A stretch of DNA of 64,000 nt from Arctopsyche grandis. Its lineage: Eukaryota; Arthropoda; Insecta; Trichoptera; Hydropsychidae. Both the position numbers and the translations under genes were made by a program. The notes under the pieces are model-generated. The model saw only the letters and a list, made by a program, of their open reading frames with translations. It made no database searches and was not told where the DNA came from. This document shows positions 9,231-21,648 of the stretch, piece by piece. The DNA lies in the NCBI RefSeq assembly GCF_051622035.1, contig NC_135365.1, forward strand, positions 16,906,001-16,970,000. Direction: 5' to 3'. Position 1 is the first letter of the stretch; the number at the start of each line of letters is the position of its first letter.

Positions 9231-10445
9231 AAGAATATTATTTAATTAAAGAAAATAAAAACTTTTTGTCGAGTTTTGAATTTTTTGATAATTATTCTAG
9301 CTTATTCGGAATAAGTGTGATGTATTCAATTTTGACATCTGATGGGATGTCGAATAATATTTTTAGAACATGCTATTATTATATTAATCTTTTGTCTTTG
9401 CGCGTGGAAAGAAAGACTGAAACCACAGTGGAAAGGTTTTAGATCTACCGCGTCTCAAAGTCTCTTTGCACATAATCCATCTACTTTATTTTAATAATTC
9501 AGAAAAGCATACTTTCCGACGTCTTCCGCAGCTACTTTTTATCCTAACATATTTCATACATTTCCTTTGAAAATACCGTATATTATATACGTGTTTATAA
9601 AGCTCTGTGCGTAATAGAGAGCACGTATACACACATACGTTCTAAGTTCAAAAAAAAATCTTCGGGTATATAAACACTTATAAAATACTGATTTATGGTA
9701 GATATCTCTCCCTTGCAGAGGCCAAGAAAATGTTTCACAATGCGTATTTTTTATCTTCTACGTCTTTTTTTCGACGGCAGAGAGCCTATATTTTGGAGAA
9801 ATTTTTGTATTGTGATTTTTTTACAGTCTGTCAATTCGAATTCGTTTCTTGGAAAAAGTTTCGTTCGCTCGAGACGAATTAAGATATCTTTGTATGATGT
9901 AATACGTTGTGTTTTTTTCAAAAGAGTTTTTTGTGAAAATCCCTATTAACGAACTGTACATACGATATAAAAATATTTTCCATAAGATCATAAAAAATTA
10001 AATATTAAAAAAAGGAAACAAAGTATTCCTAAGAAACATATTATATATCAATAAACAATATATGTAATTACTTATATTAGATAGCTTGGAGACATTTAAA
10101 ATTTTTAGATAAACACTCATTCACAAACCGCAATAAGTTATGTGGTTAAGGACAAATTATTTTTATATAAAAATATATACATATACTATCAATATTATCC
10201 GAAAAGCTACAATAAATTTAATGAGAGGCTGAGATTAAAATGTATGTAAATTAATCGGAAAATTGTAATGAGTTTTGATAAAAAACTTGTACTTTAATTC
10301 GAAAAAATTAAGAATAAGTGTTTCTTTGCATTGGAAAAGCGACAGTAAATATTTCGAATAAAAAACTGAGACTTTCATATTTACATGTACATACATATGT
10401 ATATACACTTCATGAGTGTAGAACGGATCAAAATAATATTTTTGA
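9231..10445. other. AT-rich non-coding stretch, nothing recognised
   Basis: I see no repeat family, RNA gene or plausible exon. Short ORFs at 9695-9949 (+) and 10235-10546 (-) have no domain signature. Confidence 0.4.
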
Positions 10446-11340
10446 ACTTTGAGAGTGAGCACTAGAGAATATTGCAATGATTCTCCGATATTTGCGCGCA
10501 CACCGCGTGCGAATTTTCCCGGCGAAAGTTTTTCCCGGCCGTTCAATTTCGCGTGGAAAAATCAACATAGCCTCTCACTCGCGCAGATATGTAGATGTGC
10601 ACACACCTACATGCATACACACGACGATCAAATATCTGGTAATATTTGGACGGAAAAAGACGATCCGACGGTACTTACACGGAAAAATATATATTACATA
10701 ATGTATGCACAGTTGTATGTGTGTGTACATATGATATGTATGTATGTGGAGAGGTAGGCACGTGCGTTGGCATAGAGTTCGAGTTTTCCAGATTTCCTAC
10801 ATATTACGCGCGTTCTGATAAAATTTTCCCTTTGAAAAGAATGAGCTTATTTCCACGAATGTGTGCACGGAGAGTCTAATGGAAAAGCGCTGGCGTTTTA
10901 ACAATTGAGTTTTCCCTATACCCACTCATCCACACGCATACGAATTCATACAAATATACACATGTATGTGAATGGATAGAGCTGTGGTGCCAGTAAGAGA
11001 ATGTTAGTTATACTATTTTGTCGTTTAAGTAGCCTTTTGTGGAGTGCTTTTAGCATGATGCCGCGGAGTAGGTTCGCCTTTACGATTGTAACTCACGTTA
11101 GTGAGACTTTTCTCGTGTTTGTTCCCATACGCTAGGAATGAAGGCTTTTGCGCATTTTTGCGTTCCATGTTTGCTAACAATTTCAAACGAGTTGCCAACA
11201 CACACACTGTAAATGCGAGCTTTTTATTTTTCCAAAACCCAGTTTTGCAAAAATGTCGCTTACAAAGGGATTTTGCAATATCTCGTGCGATACATCTGCG
11301 ATCATACACAATGAGGGTCGAAATTTACAAAAAATAATGG
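10446..11340. other. Two GC-richer islands (about 10450-10900 and 11020-11335)
   Basis: Both islands have balanced composition (GCGCGCACACCGCGTGCG near 10493; GCATGATGCCGCGGAGTAGG near 11055) and sit apart from any repeat. ORFs in several overlapping frames are composition effects. Regulatory DNA is possible. Confidence 0.3.
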
Positions 11341-12590
11341 AATTGCTTAAATTGTGAGGCTAATTTTATATCTATCAGCAAATATTATACAAAAATATCT
11401 TATTTTTCTTGGGAAGATCTGATATGCTTTTGTGTATTTTTATGGATTGAAAACCTTATTTTACCTTTATCATACATAGTTTAAATATATTAATATGGTC
11501 CATTTGTACATATTAACCACAGCGTTGTACATTTGATACCAGCAGATAGGTCGTGGGTTCAAGTCACGGCAAAATACACTGCTGACGGGGTCTTTTGATT
11601 ATTAAAAAAAATACAAATGCTATAAGAATTATTTTAGCAAAATTGTTGTCACGGAGCCAATAAATCGGTATCTTTCTAATCAGTTTTTCGACAATTTGAG
11701 TTAGAAACATCTCACATTTGTTGAATCTTATAAACGCTACCTACATAATATATATCTCGCAAATTTTCTGTGTATCAAAAATTTTTTGACGATCCATACT
11801 TACATATATGCCTCTATTTGTATTCTATATATGGTTATATTTGAAAATTTGTTAGTACTTACGTACAAACATTAAACTAACTATATGTATGTTTCACCTT
11901 TGGGTAATTCCTGTCCTGGAATATATTTACATTTGTACCTATACATTTGTAAATAAAAATATATATGTAGGTAAGATTGATTCTTAAAAATATTGCTTTA
12001 TACGTATATATACATATTTAATTTTAAAAATATTGTATTTTCCATGGTATTATTACAGGTTGCTTCAAAGCGATACCTTTGGCCAAACTTGTACATTTGT
12101 TTGTATTATATTAACTTTATACATCATGGATTTGAAATTATTTTACAAAAATGGTGTCATATAGACTTACATACATGAGGTGACGGATTTGAACTATTTC
12201 AACAATGGAATTTGAACCATTGCAGCACCATAGAAATACACCACAAAGTGATTGTATGATTCTTTTAAATCATATGATTCTTTTGAATCGAAGTCGAACC
12301 CGTAACCTCTAAGTCATAATCAATAACGGTAGCCACTACTGTTCAATTTTGAAATGGTATTCAATGCTATTCAGTTTTGAAATTTTTAACGGTAGCCACT
12401 GCTATTCAAAATGCTGCTATTCAATCTTGAAATCCCGATTACATTTTATGATTTCTAGAAAATACATAAGTACGTGTGTTTGTAACAAAAATAAAACGTA
12501 AGCCGTATATTTTAAGCCTAAAATCATGGTATATGAAATTATTCCAATTTATACGTTCGTGCTTGAAATTTGCCAATTATACCGTCACTT
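11341..12590. other. AT-rich stretch with weak tRNA-like and duplicated pieces
   Basis: At about 11540-11580, CAGATAGGTCGTGGGTTCAA resembles a decayed SINE head with box B. At 12310-12430 a block beginning AACGGTAGCCACTACTGTTC is imperfectly repeated about 60 bp later (AACGGTAGCCACTGCTATTC). Nothing else is recognised. Confidence 0.35.
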
Positions 12591-12599
12591 ATTATTTTC

Positions 12600-13030
12600 C
12601 CACGTTTTAAATTATTCCGCGCCACGTCAGAGTACTGGGGTAATATTTGCGAATTGTTCTCGACCGGAAATGCGGACTGCTCACTCAGTTTTAATTGGTC
12701 GGACACGACCGAAGCCCTTCTTATAAGGGGGGTCGGGGTAGGGAACCGGCCCGGTCGGATTTTAACCCCTTTGCGGTCCACAATGAATAACTCTGAGGTT
12801 CCACCGTCTCACCGCAGAGATTTCCACGTTCTATCCATCTTGTGGACTGCGTGCCACCTTTCGCAGAACAAAAGACCCTCGAGGTCCCAAACTGCCCTTA
12901 AGGATTGACCCGACTTGCGGCCTGCGACCCGCAATATGTATGCGGCCCAACCTACCAGTTTTTATCGGAGGCCGAATAACTCGCTCCGGTCAAAAGGATA
13001 TTCTTGCCTTACGGAACAACAACGCTCTGC
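12600..13030. other. GC-rich block of unknown nature
   Basis: This about 430-bp block is far more GC-rich than its surroundings (CTTATAAGGGGGGTCGGGGT, GGAACCGGCCCGGTCGG, GACTTGCGGCCTGCGACC) with sharp edges. Three ORFs in different frames and strands overlap, none with a known domain. CTTATAAGG and the sharp edges could suit an LTR or other mobile fragment, but I found no terminal repeats. 13031-13920 is AT-rich with nothing recognised. Confidence 0.35.
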
Positions 13031-13924
13031 GATGTGAATTTTAAAACGAAGACCGTTCTCTTTTCTATTACGCATTATAAATGTAAGTGTACATACATAT
13101 GTATATGTATGTAGGCAAAGCTGGGAACGATAACGCTCTGAAACGATCTGGTCAACTATGGGCCATTGAATTTGATATCATTGTATACAAATAACAAGTG
13201 ACTGTCAGACTTTGTGTTATTGATTGCGTTTATTATTGCGATTTAAAATTGCTACAATTCCTATCTCGCATAGCATCAATACTCATATAGTTGAATATAG
13301 CAACAATGATTATTGTTATAAATATAGTAAGATTGCGTCAAGTGTATGTGAAAAATTTAAGAAACTTTGTATCGAATGATTGCATAAGTTCATACACAGC
13401 GGTAAATGTATTTAAACGACAAACGGGCACGAATTTATATAAAAATTCAATAATATGTTAATTCATAAATACATATATGAAACTTTTAATCCTAAAATGA
13501 CAATGAATACATGTGTGGTTAGAATTAGTTCTTAGGATGGCTAATCTTACTGTACGGGGAAGGTATTACAATGTTTTTATTAGTTTCACTGGATGTGTGT
13601 ACGTGATGCAATATTTCTGAGCTGATTTTAAACCACTTCCACTTTCTTGAATGCTTTGATATTTTCCCGATATGCAGAAGTTAGATTTTATTATAGTAAG
13701 CAGATTAAGAAATCAATTAAAATACTGACGAAATCATAATAATCGACATGTCAGATCAATGATAACTGGCAATTAGATGCGCCTTCTCGCTACATGTTTT
13801 GGCATTGCAGTTTTTGCCCAATGCCAAATTTGTACATTTGTACTTATCATTATTATTATAAATTCGAAGTTATATGGAATCAGATAAATTATTGACCCCT
13901 CACATATTATGTATATATCCAATA

Positions 13925-14062
13925 TTCCCAATCAGAAAGCTATTGACCTGGAATCACATACATACATATATCTAAGGTTTGGCCAGTAACACCAGGCCAG
14001 GGATTGAACCCATGAACCCTCAGTAAATAGCATTATGAGCATTATTGCTGGCGACATGGCCG
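13925..14062 (-). mobile_element. SINE S1 head/body fragment, minus strand
   Basis: The minus strand carries box B GGGTTCAATCCC (plus strand GGGATTGAACCC near 14000) followed by CTGGCCTGGTGTTACTGGCC and the S1 body. The 3' hairpin tail is absent. Confidence 0.65.
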
Positions 14063-14188
14063 ATGGGCCCAAAATGTTTGACAATCAGCTTAGGAAATTA
14101 CAAAGCAACAAATAAAACATGTGTGGATAATTTTGTAAAATACAAAGAAGGAATGCAAATAGAATCATTAAGTATATAATCGCCTTCA

Positions 14189-14190
<2 letters not shown>

Positions 14191-14222
<32 letters not shown>
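14191..14222. repeat. (TG)16 microsatellite
   Basis: A pure TG dinucleotide run. It creates the THTHTH stretch in a spurious minus-strand ORF. Confidence 0.95.
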
Positions 14223-14225
<3 letters not shown>

Positions 14226-14439
14226 GTAACGCTCTCCGTAGTATTATGTATATAATAGTCGTTTCGATTCGACATACGTTACAATTAAAACACGGCCAAC
14301 ATAATCTACGAATATAATATCGAATCAAGAAAAAACTGATAACAATGTATGTAAAATACCTACATATACTTTTTGCTATATCCTGTTGGAAAATAGTGCC
14401 ACGAGCATTTATCGCCAACTACTGAAAATTAAATCATAA

Positions 14440-14990
14440 TTATTTCTATTGTTGTTTTATATTGTTTATATGTAGGTAGTTTTTACTTATAAAAGACCCG
14501 ATGAAAATTTCATTAGTAAAATAAAAATCCCTAGAAAAGTAGGAAAGAGAAGGAAAGTAACAGTAACCGAAAAAGAAGAATTAAAAAGCCCCATTAATTT
14601 TGAGGAAATCATCGAGTTTATCTTTAAAAAGGTTCAAATTACTAGAAATCACTGATTCATTAGGTAGATTATTCCAAATTTTTACCAGTCTATTTGAAAA
14701 TCATAAATCTCTAATTTTTTGTAAGATATTTGTAGTCAGAGAACATGAACTTTTGGATGAGATTTTTTTTAAACGTTTGGAGATAAATCACAGGACAATT
14801 GTTGTGGAATATATGAATAAAAATTGAAATAGCATCTTTAGTATTTTCAGTTAGGTCATAAACATAGTGGATAAAACTATAGATAATCATTAATTTATAC
14901 AGCGTGCTTTGAGAAGAAAGCTATTGAATTTTAATGTTGATTTTACATTACCACCAACAGTCAACACAGAGAAAGCTTTCCACGCTTACA
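14440..14990 (-). pseudogene. CR1/Jockey-like LINE, extreme C-terminus of the reverse transcriptase ORF
   Basis: The minus strand reads KISSKSSCSLTTNILQKI, then FSNRLVKIWNNLPNESV and LNLFKDKLDDFLKIN before a stop near 14590. This matches the conserved C-terminal block (FSNRVVNLWNSLP..VV...SLN.FK..LD) of CR1/Jockey-type elements. Upstream on the minus strand, IIYSFIHYVYDL and IQLLSSQST fit the decayed preceding region. Several frame changes are needed, so it is dead. The 5' remainder is missing. It is not obviously the same subfamily as the elements at 20420 or 42735. Confidence 0.65.
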
Positions 14991-16179
14991 ATATTATATT
15001 TAGTTTTCCGTGTGAAGAAATTATGATGGCATGTACGTATATATGATGGTGGATTCAGCATACTATGATAATATTGACTGCGCTTCATATGTAAATGAAC
15101 GATGAGCATAAATAACAGCGTAAGCGCGAATTAATTGGCGAATCATCTCATGCGGTGATTGTTCAGACAAACAGAAAAAAAAAACATGAAAACGTAATAT
15201 ATCTTAAAGCGAATATGTTTATTTTTTATGCGTGAGCTTTTGGCATGGGTGAGTGCGCGCGCCCATAAAATTGCCGTTAATCGTAATTTTCCCTTTCGCT
15301 CTTTAGGCGCAAAAGCTCGTCCGTCATATTACATATGCAGGGGCGGCGCGTAGGTTTTCTCACTTCAAGTAACCCGTTTATTTTTCTTTTGTTTTTGGAA
15401 ACACGAAAAAAATTGGCGGGAGGGAGGGAAGGGGGGGAGGGGGTGACGGAGGAAAAAAAATCCCGAAAACCGGAATGCGCTTCGGCGAGTTGAATTCATA
15501 ATGAAATCCTGCATACAAATTGTGCTTTTGAGGAGTCTGAGTATTCGTGAGTGTGGAAAAATAGAGGCGAATCATCCTGTGCGCGAATTTCTATTACCAT
15601 ATTTATGCCTTCAGCGTGGACGAGCGTACTGAAAAAAATCCTATGTCGAAAATATTTATTTTTCAATAAAATAAATATTTTTTCGAAACGTTTTCTGGCT
15701 TTGAAAAGGATGAGAGGAGAGGAAGGATAGCACGTCTGATAAGAATGTATCTCTTGTATCAAATGCTATTAATAAAATGTATACGAATACATACCTTCTT
15801 TGATCACAATACATATACATATACAACTTAACATTTTTTAAATTGTTTTTACATACTGTTTTTCATCTAACTCAACTTTCTTTACACTCTTACATACTAT
15901 TTAGTTTCATTTGAGGACTACATATTCTCAACACTTCATGATCTGTCCATTGCTATTTAATCTCTTCATTTGCTCTACTAGTCAGATACTCTACTATATG
16001 TACATTTCGTTTTTCTTAAATATACCAAGAATAAAAAGATCTGCATATAAATATTTGAATGAATTGAAGTATATGAAGCATTTTGGAATTGAATTTCAAA
16101 ATGCCATGATCTAAATACACCACTAATTTTCCCAAATGAATTCCATTTTAATTTCATCTCCTTATATAATTTTTCTTAC

Positions 16180-16180
<1 letters not shown>
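14991..16180. other. Non-coding stretch with a GC-richer island at about 15060-15560
   Basis: The island contains ATGATCCTCGTT-like mixed sequence, GCGAATTAATTGGCGAATCA near 15127, ATGAGCATAAATAACAGCG near 15101 and a purine tract GGCGGGAGGGAGGGAAGGGG near 15415. It resembles conserved regulatory DNA in style, but I cannot test conservation. The rest is AT-rich. Confidence 0.3.

Positions 16181-16191
<11 letters not shown>

Positions 16192-16213
<22 letters not shown>
16192..16213. repeat. Poly-T tract
   Basis: An uninterrupted T run of about 32 residues starts at 16182 and ends at 16213, close to the pogo-like element at 16239. It could be a reverse poly-A tail, but no retroposon sequence adjoins it. 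Confidence 0.8.
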
Positions 16214-16238
16214 CTTTGATGTTATTTCACAGAATATA

Positions 16239-16897
16239 CAGTAGAACCTTGATTATCCGGATTAATTAGGGATGAAGGTATTCTGCATAATCGAAACAAA
16301 CACAATTGATAGGGAAAGACGTGTACTTTCGGATAATTTTTTTATTTGTCTACCTTTACATATACCTACATACAAATAATAACATGAAGATCAATTGTAC
16401 TTTTTGAAGCTGCCAAATCGCGAATACTTTTCATTCAATAATGGACCAGATCTTGAATGACGATCGTCTTTGAATGAACTACATAAAAATACATTCTTCG
16501 ACTTTCATAACCTTACACTCTGAGCTTCCATCTTCTGAAATAAAAGAATCAGTAAACTCATAATTTTTTCACTTTGTTTTTATTTACATATGTCCGAGAT
16601 CGTTGACGTTCCAACACCATATTTATTTGACAAAAAACGTCTTTCGACACCACTTTTTAAAGCATTGGTATTATTATTATTATATATGTCTAATTTGTCT
16701 TTTAATGATAATACAACACGTTTTCTTTTCCATATTGTTGATATTAAAAATAGATATTTAAATCGTGATCAAATTCTCGAGAAAAAAACGTCCTTTGACT
16801 ATTGAATTTTGAAAACAACTGACTCATTTCAACGTCTTATTTTTCGAAATTTTATGTTATACAGTTTTTAACAATCCGGATAATCGAGGTTCTACTG
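16239..16897. mobile_element. Pogo/Tigger-type DNA transposon, defective copy
   Basis: The ends are inverted repeats: CAGTAGAACCTTGATTATCC (16239 on) and, at the right, GGATAATCGAGGTTCTACTG (to 16897). TA dinucleotides flank both ends (16237-16238 and 16898-16899). CAGTAGAACCTCGATTATCCG termini plus a TA duplication are the classic pogo/Tigger signature. At 659 bp the copy is well below autonomous length (usually about 2 kb or more); it keeps part of the transposase N-terminus on the minus strand. Confidence 0.92.
16390..16733 (-). pseudogene. Pogo-like transposase, N-terminal helix-turn-helix remnant
   Basis: One minus-strand frame reads KRKRVVLSLKDKLDI, then NKYGVGTSTISDICK, a stop, QSEKIM, and after a further stop SKNVF and SGPLLNEKYSRF. 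This is the order of a pogo/Jerky/CENP-B-type N-terminal DNA-binding region (KRK..LSL.EKL.I ... YGVG.STISDI ... EKI ... SKN ... GPLL.EKA). Stops and missing codons make it non-functional, and the DDE catalytic domain is deleted. The open frame on the opposite strand (16590-16805) is a shadow. Confidence 0.85.
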
Positions 16898-16899
16898 TA

Positions 16900-19630
16900 T
16901 GTTAATAGATGCAGATTGACACATTATTCGTTATTTGTAAATTCAGATTGTATCATATTATTCGTTATTTGTAAATATTTATATAATATTTTAAATTAAT
17001 ACATAAAATTGTTTGTGTTGATTGGCTAAAGCTAAGGTAATGAAATTAAAAATAAACAAATTTCTGCTCATAAAATAGCATCGCCAAACGTGTTTGATTT
17101 GACTGATTGCCTTTTTGGCGAAACTCAACCGGAATTTAGCATTCTCTACGTATCGGTTGGCCGGCAGTTTAGCAACGAACGTTTCCCTAATTAGCCACGA
17201 ATAAAACGAACCCCTCCCTGGAACTCGAATCACAATAATTGGACCCCCAATGATCACGTGTTCGACCCAACTGTATAGAAAATAGCGTCAATAACAATTG
17301 GAATCTGTCCAAGCGTTCGCAGAGCACTTTGTGTGGACCTCGATTTTAAAAGGAGCCGCAAAATTTGATTTCAATTTTCGCGTTGTTGATAACGGCAAAT
17401 GTGTACTTAACCCACTTCGGTTTATTTGCTCGAAATGGAGAATACTTTTAATATAAGCTCGACGTCGAATAAAATAAAATTGTTCGATTTCAAAGAGACT
17501 AGGTATTTTGTCATTTCTTCCCATTTGAAAAATAAAATTCGAAAGGAAATAAAAATAATATGTATATAAATTTGTAGTTTTTCGATACTTTCATATTTAG
17601 GTCAGAGATGTAGTTATGACAGAAATAGCATTGGCAATAAGCAGTTAAATTTATCAATTTTTCAAAACAAAAGGTCATAAAAATTTTTCATTCCGAATTT
17701 TACTCGTGGTTTTAACGTTTATTTAATGAATATTTCTGCGTATGAAAATTTTACTGTTTCGATAATTAATTGCCTCATAATTAGATCTAATTAATCTGTG
17801 ATATAATACTATACGGTATTTATTTAACGTTAATATAATATTATAATTGCCTTTGATGTAAAAATTATTTTACCGACAATGTTCAATGTCACCCGGGATT
17901 GCTCGGACAGATGAAAGTGAATAAAAAACCCCATCTAAGTAATCCGATCTTTCTTAAACTAGTCTGCGAGCTAAGTTAGGATACTGTAAGATAGTATATC
18001 AAATTTGAATCATCTTCTTTATCCACAAGATAATAAAAAACCACTAAGAATATGTCATTTCCGATGAAGAAAATGTGTTCACAAATTGATTAGATAAATA
18101 GATATTAGGTACACATGTATGAATATATACACTGTGAGGATTCTTTCTATGATTTAAAATATTTTGTTGTTTTTATGTGTTTTTTAATATAATAATGATG
18201 AAAATTAGTAATTTCCGACTTTCTGAAAATTAAATTCACCTACAAATGGAAGTGTTAATAAATCACATAATTTTTCGGGAAAAAACAGTAGCAAGTACCC
18301 GAGGAAAATGCCAAGTAAAGACGAAAAAAAAACAACAAAAAATATCAATTCGGTGGGACAAATTTATTCAAGCTATTTGCATCTGTTGCTCGATGTTTGA
18401 AATATTGCCGATCTGCAAAACATTTCGCTTGTCACAATGGCACAACTTTTTGATTAATATTGCCTTTAGGAAATGCTTATTTATGATACAAATATACGAA
18501 ATAATAAATCAAGACCACCCCCACGACCTCCCCTGTACCACCGAAAATACCCACCCCATTTCATAGCACCGGGCCACATTGAGTTTGCATTACTTTGACG
18601 CGCGAGGAAAACTTACCGGAAATGATAAATCTGCAAACCGACGAACGAACGAAGGCTTTAAGCCTTTCTTGTGTGTGAATTTCAAAAAATGTATCTAGCG
18701 AAATTGGGCCTAGATGAAGATGAAACCGGCTAAGCCATTTTTGATAGGTTCTCGATAGTGTGTGAGTTTCGCTTAGGGGAAAAAGTTGGTGCTGATGCTG
18801 ACGGGAGCTTTTGAGCTTTTGTTGCGGCAAAGTGCAAGGCTTTAGAGGTTTAGCTCTTTTTTATTTGCCTGTATTAAAATTTAATAGGCACTTACTGAAT
18901 ATTTAAAAAAATATTTGAATAGGCTCTAATTTATTCAGATTTGAATTAATCGCTAGGTTGATTTAAAAGTCGCATAAACTAGCCGAGATGACAAATTTGT
19001 AGAAATTTTAGAGCTCGTCCGCACATGGCGTCATATTCTAAAGCATGGGATTTAAAATTCGATATAAAATTTATTTATATAATACTATGAAAGCGACCGT
19101 AAAGTGAAATCGCTTTTGTTTCATCACACGATTTCATATTCAGATAAATACACAATAAAAATTTTACTGAGACTGAAAGCTCGCGAAGCGGGTACACACA
19201 CTGGCAAAACAACATTTAATTATTATTTATGTTGGACATAAAAAATAAAGTGTATAAGATAATTTTCGTCGTCTTTGCGCGTAGTTTTTCCTCGCTTCCA
19301 AGATTGGCAAATTGAGTTTGAATTGTTTCGGGATGAAAGAAAAACTTACGGAATGATAAATCAATTAAAGTTGGCTATTCAATAACAAAACTGTCTGTGA
19401 ACTGGGGAGGAAAAAAGTGGGACAACCCAAATATATGCCGTACAAATAAACGACAAAGAAAAATAATAAGTTCTGAAGTTTGATATAGGTATAATATAAT
19501 CCCAGAATTATTGATTCAAAAGTAAAAAAAAATTCAATAAATTTAATTGATTTATTTTCATAATATTATAAGTTGCATCAAATTACATGAAAATATAATT
19601 TGATTTCGAAAGCATGCATCATCATAATAA
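16900..19630. other. Long non-coding stretch with islands at about 17030-17520, 18540-18830 and 19000-19400
   Basis: I see no repeat family or exon. The islands are mixed in composition, for example TGGCCGGCAGTTTAGCAACG near 17159, and CGACGAACGAACGAAGGC near 18637. Small ORFs on both strands are unrecognised. Confidence 0.35.
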
Positions 19631-19637
19631 TCAGCAG

Positions 19638-19885
19638 TAGAGCTCGGTGTTTGCGTTAATGCTAACCATCGAGTGGTTCCCGGGTTCAGGCCCTGGGTTA
19701 ATCTCGATTAAAGGGAATTTATTCGGAGTATTTCTGTAGTGCTGCGGTTCAGGCTAGAATATTTGTGACTCCGAGTTGATCGTTTCATACCGGAGTTTGC
19801 CTATTTATTTGATTTCATTGTTGAAATGGTTCCTCATCAAAATTGGAAAACCATCCTACCTACTGTTTTTCACCACTATTTGAAT
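19638..19885 (+). mobile_element. tRNA-derived SINE (family S1), without the hairpin tail
   Basis: The head reads CAGCAGTAGAGCTCGGTGTT (box A region), and box B is GGTTCAGGCCC. The body follows: GACTCCGAGTTGATCGTTTC, TTTGATTTCATTGTTGAAAT, and CACCACTATTTGAATATAAT. It stops before the terminal hairpin present in the 6199 copy. Confidence 0.8.
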
Positions 19886-20419
19886 ATAATTCCAAATTTA
19901 TTATGTATAAATTTATATATGCACAAGTTCAATACTATATGTGTCACTCAGGAATAATCCGTAATGGCATAATTGAAAAATATAGAAAAAAATAGTTCAA
20001 AATATATTTCAAGTAGTCGCTATTAATTTTTATTTATTTAATAAATTAATAGTGAATTTTTTAGGGTAAAACTATTATAAAAAAATAGTTTATTATCATG
20101 GTTATGGGGATTTGAGTGAAATATTAGAATTATTAGATAAAGTAAAAAATCTGGGTTTATTTTATTTTATTTTTTCATGTTTGCTCAAGTATCATTACAG
20201 GTCACAACAAGTCCAAACTATGGCTCACTGTCTACAAAAAAATTACCAAAATGTATTTGAATTACCAAAAAATGTAATAAAGAAGTCAGTATATGGATCA
20301 CGATTACAAACCGCAAGCTAGTGTAGGCTTGCAACAATCAAAGAAAGTCTTACATAATTTTTGAAAGAGGGAGGGAATGGATAATTTGATCCGTCACAAA
20401 AATTCAGTTAAATAAATTG
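19886..20419. other. AT-rich stretch, nothing recognised
   Basis: It contains small ORFs (20112-20321) without a domain signature. No RNA gene or repeat is visible. Confidence 0.4.
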
Positions 20420-21585
20420 GCAAACTCTTATTTTATTTTATTTTTTTATTTTATTAATTGAAAAATCAACAGACAGGATGTACATAGATATGTATAAAAA
20501 AACAAATAGTAAATAAATAATATATGTAACATCCGAGTCCAATAATAGATTTTTACATAAATGAAAAAGATAAATATAAGGAAAACAAATTAAAAAGTAA
20601 ATAATAAAGGCATGACAAAATATGTAGAACAATGCATAATTAAACTATACTATTAAAATATTTGGAAAAGGTTATAAAATAGAATATAAGAAGAAATTGA
20701 AATTTACAAATATAAAACAAATGAAAAAGGTAAATACAAAATAAACAAATGAAAAGGAAAAGAATGAAAGCTATAATATGATTAAATAGCACATTACATA
20801 ACTAAACTAAAGTATAAAAATATTGGAAATATTGGAAAAATAGAATAGGAGAAGAAATGAATCAATCGGTCAAGATTCTCTTGATGTTAGACCTGAATTG
20901 ATGTAGGGAAATACCAAATAGATCAACCTCATTCAGCTCTCCGTTAAACATACGATAAACGCGCTGCAGATAAAAATATTTTTGGGAATTAGTATTGAAA
21001 GGATCAAGTGAAAAGAGTGCAACGCGTCTAGAGAACCGAACTGGGATTCTGAAATTAACCTTATTCAGTAAATCAGAACAATCAAGGAAACCATTTATGA
21101 GCTTAAAGAAGAATATAGCATCAGTATGTCGTCGCCTGACAGAAAGATTGTTAAAAGAAAGGATTTTTAAAATGTCGGAAACAGTAGAATGGGCATAGGT
21201 AGGAAAAAGGTAGCGTAAGGATTTAATAAATTTAAGTTGAACTTTCTCAATACAATTAATATGGGATAAATAAAAAGGTGACCAGATAATTGAGGCAAAT
21301 TCAAGGTGAGACCTTACAAAGGAAAAATAAAGTAATTTTAGTAAATAAGGATCATTAAAGGGTTTTGTTAGGAATCAAAGAGATTTAAATGCTTTGTTGG
21401 TAATAAAAGAAATATGTTCAGAGAAATCTAGTTTATTATTGAGTATTACACCAAGATCCTTAATAGAAGATGACGTGTTAAGGATTGAATGATTTAATTG
21501 ATATTGATTAGTAATAATTGTCTTATTTCTAGTGAAATTTAAAATAGAGCATTTTTCTAGATTAATTAAAATATAGAAGACAGTC
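20420..21585 (-). mobile_element. Jockey-like LINE, 5'-truncated, minus strand
   Basis: The minus strand carries the RT C-terminal third (see the pseudogene entry), a 3' UTR of about 430 bp, and an (AAAAT)n-type tail at about 20425-20460 (plus-strand TTTTATTTTATTTTTTTATT). The combination of a 5' break and a 3' simple tail fits target-primed reverse transcription. The CCAGGAAGGC tail hairpin is not present here, so it belongs to another subfamily than the SINE partner. Confidence 0.75.
20862..21575 (-). pseudogene. Reverse transcriptase C-terminal region of the Jockey-like LINE
   Basis: A single minus-strand frame reads through about 237 codons with one internal stop: ILINLEKCSILNFTRNKT, IKDLGVILNNKLDFSEHI, then after the stop FLTKPFNDPYLLKLLYFSFV, RSHLEFASIIWSPFY, INCIEKVQLKFIKSLRYLFP and IFFFKLINGFLDCSDLL. 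KCSILNF..N, DLGV.L...L.F..HI and RSHLE.AS..W.P....I..IE.VQ..F...L are the thumb/C-terminal landmarks of Jockey-clade RT. The catalytic FADD box lies upstream and is missing. With a single stop in more than 230 codons this is among the least decayed coding relics in the window. Confidence 0.9.
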
Positions 21586-21587
21586 GA

Positions 21588-21648
21588 TCTGGACCCATGA
21601 CCTCTTTCCTGGCAAGCAATCTCTTGACCAGATTTTATATACTCTAAT
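21588..21648 (-). repeat. tRNA-like SINE head, a different family from S1
   Basis: On the minus strand, TCTGGTCAAGAGATTGCTTG and then AGGTCATGGGTCCAGATCG have the layout of boxes A and B of a tRNA-derived SINE head. It adjoins the broken 5' end of the Jockey-like LINE. No tRNA fold can be completed. Confidence 0.45.

Noticed and set aside
14098..14418. 106-codon minus-strand ORF with a His-Thr repeat
   Set aside because: The repeat is the (TG)16 microsatellite in translation and the rest matches nothing.
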